Assembly: GCA_045106955.1 (NCBI GenBank)
Contig: JBGCFO010000002.1
Coordinates: 1-40,321, forward strand
Direction: 5' to 3'
DNA from: JBGCFO01 sp045106955
GTDB taxonomy: Bacteria; Pseudomonadota; Alphaproteobacteria; Rickettsiales; Rickettsiaceae
DNA length: 40,321 nt
The notes under the pieces are model-generated. The model saw only the letters and a list, made by a program, of their open reading frames with translations, did no database searches and was not told the DNA's origin. A program made the position numbers and the translations under genes. Below are positions 36,310 through 40,321 of the stretch, one piece after another (position 1 is the stretch's first letter; the number at the start of each line of letters is the position of its first letter).

Positions 36310-36338
36310 AATATATATATAAATTTTTTTATATATAT
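36310..36338 (+). terminator. AT-only hairpin after the nfuA-like gene
   Basis: ATATATATA at about 36310-36320 can pair with TATATATAT at 36330-36338 around an AAATTTTT-type loop. It lies just after the nfuA-like stop. The stem is pure A/T, so it is a weak candidate. Confidence 0.35.
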
Positions 36339-36344
36339 CAAGTT

Positions 36345-36360
36345 TGGCATGATTTATGCT
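36345..36360 (+). promoter_or_regulatory. Sigma-54 (RpoN) type -24/-12 promoter of fliK-flgD
   Basis: TGGCATGATTTATGCT has GG (36346-36347) and GC (36358-36359) exactly 12 bases apart, as in the consensus TGGCACG-N4-TTGC. The predicted start is near 36371, about 30 bases before the fliK GTG. Fourteen of 16 bases are shared with the element at 39688; I count one difference (CAT versus CAC) within the core. Confidence 0.75.
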
Positions 36361-36401
36361 GTAATAATTTAGAATAATTATTTTTAAATAATAGGATTGA
36401 C

Positions 36402-38147
36402 GTGGAAGATAGTCTTGGAGTGTTGCTTGGCGCAATGCAAAAATCAACTAAAGCAGCTTTTCCTTCAGAGGTTAAAGTCAAATTCATTGAGGATTTTTCT
36501 GGTAAGCTTGGTACTTTTCAAAAACATTTGGCGCCAAAGGCAAATCATAAGAAGAGCCAAGATGCAACGGCTCGATTCAATATTGATTCTTATCAAACGA
36601 ATGAGCAGCATACTGCAAGTAGCAGCGCACAAAGCGACGATAATGAGGTTAATCTCAATCTAGAAAGTAGTACTTTGCACGCTTCAGATAAAAATCAAAA
36701 TGCATCGCGCACAATCAAAGAAGGCAGTGAGCAAATAAACCACAAAGGTATCAAGAAGTTATTAGTAACCGATGCTATTGATGATAACAGTGCATTAGAA
36801 GATCTAGATTTTACCGATACCATAGCTGTACCAATTGAAGAACAAAAATCTACAATTATAGAGGATCATTATTTTCATAAAAGTAATGGCACAATTGATT
36901 CTTCAGTGATTTCATATGATGTTAAAGTAGATGCTGAAAGAGTGATGGATATGCAATTCCCTTTAGAGCAAGTAGATCAAACTCAAGAAGTAAATGCTCA
37001 AAATATCCAAGGCGCTAAAGACGATGGTGTTACTAGCGCTTTCCAAGCGACTCAGGAATTATTGCCATCATCAGCAATAGAAAATGATATAATTAAAACT
37101 GAACAAGCTTCAATATTACAAAATGAAGAATTTATTCAGAGAGCTAACCATGATCAAATCAATATTGATTATGGCCGAAATTCAAATCAAGAACATCAAG
37201 TAAATGTAAATCTAGTAAACAAGTCAGATGTTGATGTTGATTTAGTGAATCGTGATATTAAAGTTGAGATAGATCTAGCAACTAATGAATTAGATTTAAC
37301 GCGTAATTCAGAACAAGAGTCGTTAAATCCCGTAGGTAATTCTCAAAATATTCCTAATGAGAAAAATGCAAAACTCCCTAATTACCAAAACGTAGAATCA
37401 CATTCGTTAAACTCCTCAGCAATTGAAGGCTCTGAGTTAGGTAGAGATGTTTCACAGCAAGATTTGCTCAATGAAGAACAGCAAGCGAATACTCAGCAAG
37501 AATTTGAGCTTCAGAAGCAATTGGTCCCAAGTCAGAATTTTGGCATGAATACAGATAGAAAGGATTCTGCTATTACCAACGTTATATTTGATAAATCATC
37601 ACCTTTAGATCTTCATTCTCAGATACTTGAGTCCGTACGAGCTGAAATTACGACTTATTCTACTTCTTACAACAGCTCTGCGCGAATTATAATAGTGCAA
37701 ACCAATCCATCGGATTTAGGTCCAATTACAATACAAATTAAATATGATGCAGGTCAGCAATCAACAAATAGTAATCATAATAGTAACATCGAACAAACTA
37801 AAGATAATGTAGTCGCTATTGAAATTGCAGCGAAACATAGCAAAACCTTAGATCTGCTTAAGAGCGAAATTAAAGGATTGCACGAAGAAGTTAAATCTGT
37901 ATTAAAAACTCAAGGTGATAGCAAAACATCTTTAGAGCTTACGCTAAAACAGAGAGATGACATGCCAAATCATGAACAAGGGCAAAATGATCAGAAAAAT
38001 GAATTTGATCGTGTACAATATCTAAAGCAAGTTAGTCGTAATGCAAATCAAGAAGATATAGAATCGCCGGAAGGTACGAATAATCAATCTACTAATGGAT
38101 CAAATGCTACCATTTTGAATGGTTATATTCTAAGTATTAAAGTATAA
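36402..38147 (+). CDS. fliK: Flagellar hook-length control protein FliK-like
   Basis: The 581-residue protein has a long low-complexity, Gln/Asn/Ser/Glu-rich middle (about 45-400) typical of the molecular-ruler part of FliK. The C-terminal Flg_hook domain (about 403-515) contains IIIVQTNPSDLGPITIQIKY, matching the L-x-P-x-x-L-G-x-I-x-I core, followed by KTLDLLKSEIKGLHEEVK. The N-terminal MEDSLGVLL start uses GTG after AGGAT; the next in-frame ATG is 11 codons later. It is the first gene of a sigma-54-type operon, 17 bases before flgD, which supports the call. Confidence 0.8.
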   Translation: MEDSLGVLLGAMQKSTKAAFPSEVKVKFIEDFSGKLGTFQKHLAPKANHKKSQDATARFNIDSYQTNEQHTASSSAQSDDNEVNLNLESSTLHASDKNQNASRTIKEGSEQINHKGIKKLLVTDAIDDNSALEDLDFTDTIAVPIEEQKSTIIEDHYFHKSNGTIDSSVISYDVKVDAERVMDMQFPLEQVDQTQEVNAQNIQGAKDDGVTSAFQATQELLPSSAIENDIIKTEQASILQNEEFIQRANHDQINIDYGRNSNQEHQVNVNLVNKSDVDVDLVNRDIKVEIDLATNELDLTRNSEQESLNPVGNSQNIPNEKNAKLPNYQNVESHSLNSSAIEGSELGRDVSQQDLLNEEQQANTQQEFELQKQLVPSQNFGMNTDRKDSAITNVIFDKSSPLDLHSQILESVRAEITTYSTSYNSSARIIIVQTNPSDLGPITIQIKYDAGQQSTNSNHNSNIEQTKDNVVAIEIAAKHSKTLDLLKSEIKGLHEEVKSVLKTQGDSKTSLELTLKQRDDMPNHEQGQNDQKNEFDRVQYLKQVSRNANQEDIESPEGTNNQSTNGSNATILNGYILSIKV

Positions 38148-38164
38148 ATAATAAAGGATTAGAA

Positions 38165-39673
38165 ATGAAATTAAATTTTTCAGGGCATGCTCAGCAAGTC
38201 AGAGCATTGAATAATAACAATCAAAATAATAACGAAGATCAAAATGATCAGAAGGCTATTGATCAATTTACAAGCCCAAAAAACTTAGGCGTAATGCTTA
38301 AAACAATATCCCAAGGCTCTACACTTAGTCAGTTAACTGAGTCTAAAGATGGTGGTGCGATGGCTAATTTTGCTCAAAGCTTTTTGCAAGCTATGCTCTT
38401 AAAAGGCTCAACGAAAGCATCTAAAGCTTTAACCAATGCCCTAAATGATACAAAGCTTGATAAGCATGCAATAACCCAGCGTATAAAACTTGGAACAAAG
38501 ATTTTGTGTGATACATCTATTGAAAAATTTGACGGCAAATCTCCGGTAAATTTTAAATACGATATGTCAATTCCTCATGGCGCCTCAGGAGGTTTGGTAA
38601 AGGTAAAAATTCTAGATAAAGACAAAAAGCTTCGCAAGATAATGGATTCTCAAGCTTATCATGTTGGAGCAAATATTATTTCATGGGATGGAATTGATAA
38701 TTCAGGGAATAAGGTCGAAGAAGGTGAGTATGAAGCAGTCATTATGACAGAAAATCATGATCATAAGGTTAATCAAACAATAGCTGGAACTGTTTTATCT
38801 ATTGGGCAAGATGAAAACGGAGAATTATATTATAAATTAAGCGATGGTCAATCTATATCTATAGATTCTGTACGTTCCATTGGAAAAGATGCAGATCAAG
38901 TCATTAGGGAAAATGAAACGAGAGAAGCTGAAGAAAAAGCGACTAATGCTAAGAAACAAGAAAAAATTAAAGAAAAAGAACTAAAGGCTAAAAATGATGA
39001 GCTAGAACTACAACGCTCCAAGGAGAAAGCAGTTATTGCTGAGAGAGAGTTACAGGATGATCTAAAGAGAGAGAGAGAAAATAAAATCGAAGCTGCAAAA
39101 GTAGATCGACTTGTCTCTAATACGTTGCTTGACGAAGAGGTAGAGTTTAAATGTTTTACAGCTTGTAATTCGACTGATGATGTATTAATTACTAAAAAGT
39201 TTTCTGCACAAGAATCACAGGAGATAAAAAAGACATGGGGAGAATTTGATGTAAAGAATTATAAAGATAAAATCGCTCCAAAGTTTATTTTACATAAAAT
39301 AGGAAGTGCTGATTATATAGATCCAATGGAAAAACACAGTTTTAATGGAGATGTTTGTACTATTCAATTCGAAAAAGGCAAGCTCGAGAAGAATGCATCA
39401 TATAGCTTATTGATGATCTGCAAAGAAGGTAATTATCAACCAACTAATGTTTGCGGTAAGATATCAGGTTCAAGATCTGAAGATGGGAGTGTTATATGCC
39501 ATGGAAATATCATTGTCAAATCTTCTGAAATCACTCCAACTCTTAATGAATTAATTGATGGTGTACATTCCAAGAGAAAAACAGTGACTAGTGATGATTC
39601 TGGTATACTCAAAAGTGCAGATGATGTATTAAATGAAATTAAAAATAAACGTCGATCCAGCATAAATTTTTGA
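38165..39673 (+). CDS. flgD: FlgD-like hook-capping protein with long C-terminal extension
   Basis: FlgD caps the growing hook. The 502-residue protein is about twice the usual length. The FlgD-like core (about 37-240) includes VNFKYDMSIPHGASGGLVKV, then SWDGIDNSGNKVEEGEYEA (Trp174-Asp-Gly), the fingerprint of the FlgD Ig-like/FlgD_TUDOR region, and a KLSDGQSISIDSV strand pair. The N-terminal F-L-x-L-L-x-x-Q-L-x-x-Q-D-P motif is not recognisable, though NFAQSFLQAMLL may be its equivalent. An added coiled coil (about 245-315, Glu/Lys-rich) and an unknown domain (about 316-502) follow. Ribosome-binding site AAAGGATT precedes the ATG. Confidence 0.8.
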   Translation: MKLNFSGHAQQVRALNNNNQNNNEDQNDQKAIDQFTSPKNLGVMLKTISQGSTLSQLTESKDGGAMANFAQSFLQAMLLKGSTKASKALTNALNDTKLDKHAITQRIKLGTKILCDTSIEKFDGKSPVNFKYDMSIPHGASGGLVKVKILDKDKKLRKIMDSQAYHVGANIISWDGIDNSGNKVEEGEYEAVIMTENHDHKVNQTIAGTVLSIGQDENGELYYKLSDGQSISIDSVRSIGKDADQVIRENETREAEEKATNAKKQEKIKEKELKAKNDELELQRSKEKAVIAERELQDDLKRERENKIEAAKVDRLVSNTLLDEEVEFKCFTACNSTDDVLITKKFSAQESQEIKKTWGEFDVKNYKDKIAPKFILHKIGSADYIDPMEKHSFNGDVCTIQFEKGKLEKNASYSLLMICKEGNYQPTNVCGKISGSRSEDGSVICHGNIIVKSSEITPTLNELIDGVHSKRKTVTSDDSGILKSADDVLNEIKNKRRSSINF

Positions 39674-39687
39674 TAAAAAATAAACTT

Positions 39688-39703
39688 TGGCACGATTTAT
39701 GCT
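39688..39703 (+). promoter_or_regulatory. Sigma-54 (RpoN) type -24/-12 promoter of the flgE-like gene
   Basis: TGGCACGATTTATGCT has GG (39689-39690) and GC (39701-39702) exactly 12 bases apart, with the left half matching the consensus TGGCACG. The predicted start is near 39714, and CAGGAG at 39735-39740 precedes the ATG at 39748. Confidence 0.78.
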
Positions 39704-39747
39704 GTTACTATTTACAAATAATAATTTAAATATACAGGAGATTTAAT

Positions 39748-40321
39748 ATGCCTTACAGTCAAGGGGTTGGTCCTAATAGATTAGCTCAAGAAACTATAAG
39801 TAATACATTATCTAAAGCAGGTGTAAGTGGTGCGATAGGTAGTCAATTTAATGCATTTTTCAACGGAAAATCCATAACATCACATACTTCTAATGTAATT
39901 TCATCGAACATAGAATACAAAACTACTGGCGATAAATTACACATGGTTTCCAATGACATTAATACAGCCTTTCCAATTTTTCATAATGGTAAAATATTAT
40001 ATAGCGTAGGTGGTGTACCAGCTCAACAAGTTATGAGTCCAGATGGACGTCTAACAGTTCAATTGGCAAACGGAGCTAAAGTTCTTTGTATACCAACTGT
40101 AGATGGTAAAATCGCAAATGATACTATATTAAATGAAGATGCACTTGTAAATATTCAGGCAGATCCAAATCAAACAAGCCCGCCTCAAAAAACAACAGAA
40201 ATAAAAATGAGTGGTAATATATCAAAATCATCTGAGATTAAAGGAGCATCTGAGACTGTTTTTTGGAACAATACGTCTCATCTAGAAAATGATGGAGATT
40301 ATGCTATATTGCCAGATTCAA
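39748..40321 (+). CDS. flgE: FlgE-like flagellar hook protein, N-terminal part (cut by window edge)
   Basis: The frame is open from an ATG preceded by CAGGAG to the window end (191 complete codons). It is a hook-type protein by its strands: HNGKILYSVGGVPAQQVMSP, DGRLTVQLANGAKVLCIPTV and TTEIKMSGNISKSSE match the FlgE order G-x-x-L-Y-x-R-x-G ... D-G-x-L-V ... G-x-x-V-L ... A-T-T-x-x-x-x-G-N-L. The N-terminal rod/hook motif is strongly diverged; SNVISSNIEYKTTGDKL may be its remains. Position directly after fliK-flgD, behind its own sigma-54-type promoter, supports the call. Another axial protein is possible. Confidence 0.6.
   Translation, partial: MPYSQGVGPNRLAQETISNTLSKAGVSGAIGSQFNAFFNGKSITSHTSNVISSNIEYKTTGDKLHMVSNDINTAFPIFHNGKILYSVGGVPAQQVMSPDGRLTVQLANGAKVLCIPTVDGKIANDTILNEDALVNIQADPNQTSPPQKTTEIKMSGNISKSSEIKGASETVFWNNTSHLENDGDYAILPDS

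Noticed and set aside
36397..36663. Plus-strand frame of 88 codons overlapping the start of fliK
   Set aside because: It is in another frame of fliK, with no ribosome-binding site of its own and an unnatural basic composition.

Overview
The window is AT-rich bacterial chromosome. It looks like a flagellated Rickettsiales-type alphaproteobacterium, most plausibly a Midichloriaceae-like intracellular symbiont. This rests on recognised families and their combination: hslVU, secA, mutS, a parvulin-like PPIase and a Sca/OmpB-style autotransporter of rickettsial type. It also carries an Ulp1-like (eukaryote-type) cysteine protease and flagellar genes (fliR, fliK, flgD, a flgE-like gene). Species cannot be fixed from sequence reading alone.

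Layout. 1-1.5 kb: the C-terminal end of a transposase meets, tail to tail, a gene for an Ulp1/C48-like protease that is probably a host-directed effector. 1.6-6.2 kb: fliR (minus), then hslV-hslU (4-base overlap) and a comM/yifB-type ATPase (plus). 6.2-8.8 kb: a compact minus-strand bufferin-type operon, read in the order bufA (Cys-containing precursor), bufB (DUF692/MNIO enzyme), bufC (DUF2063 partner), DoxX membrane protein. 9-12.7 kb: lineage-specific genes, including a 640-residue protein with an HExxH motif and a potassium-channel-like protein. 12.9-19.5 kb: one 2213-residue autotransporter. 19.6-22 kb: ppa, a gene-poor stretch with a possible broken ORF, mgtE and tRNA-Leu(GAG). 22.2-27 kb: a fused LplT-PlsC-Aas-like protein whose AMP-binding part is eroded and cut short, a TatA/B-like protein, an Hda-like ATPase and an unknown. 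27-34 kb: mutS, then a class I glutamine amidotransferase and secA (both minus), then the PPIase gene. 34.4-36.3 kb: an unknown, znuC (minus) and an nfuA-like gene. 36.4 kb to the end: a flagellar hook cluster, fliK-flgD followed by a flgE-like gene that runs off the window.

How it fits together. The best regulatory signal is a pair of near-identical -24/-12 (sigma-54 type) promoters, one before fliK-flgD and one before the flgE-like gene. They suggest RpoN control of hook assembly, as in other alphaproteobacterial flagellar hierarchies. The hook proteins are unusual: FlgD is about twice normal length with a coiled coil and an extra C-terminal domain, and the FlgE-like N-terminus is strongly diverged. 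The bufferin operon, MgtE and ZnuC point to metal handling. The Ulp1-like protease, autotransporter and HExxH protein are the likeliest host-interaction factors. No CRISPR array, prophage or complete IS element was seen.
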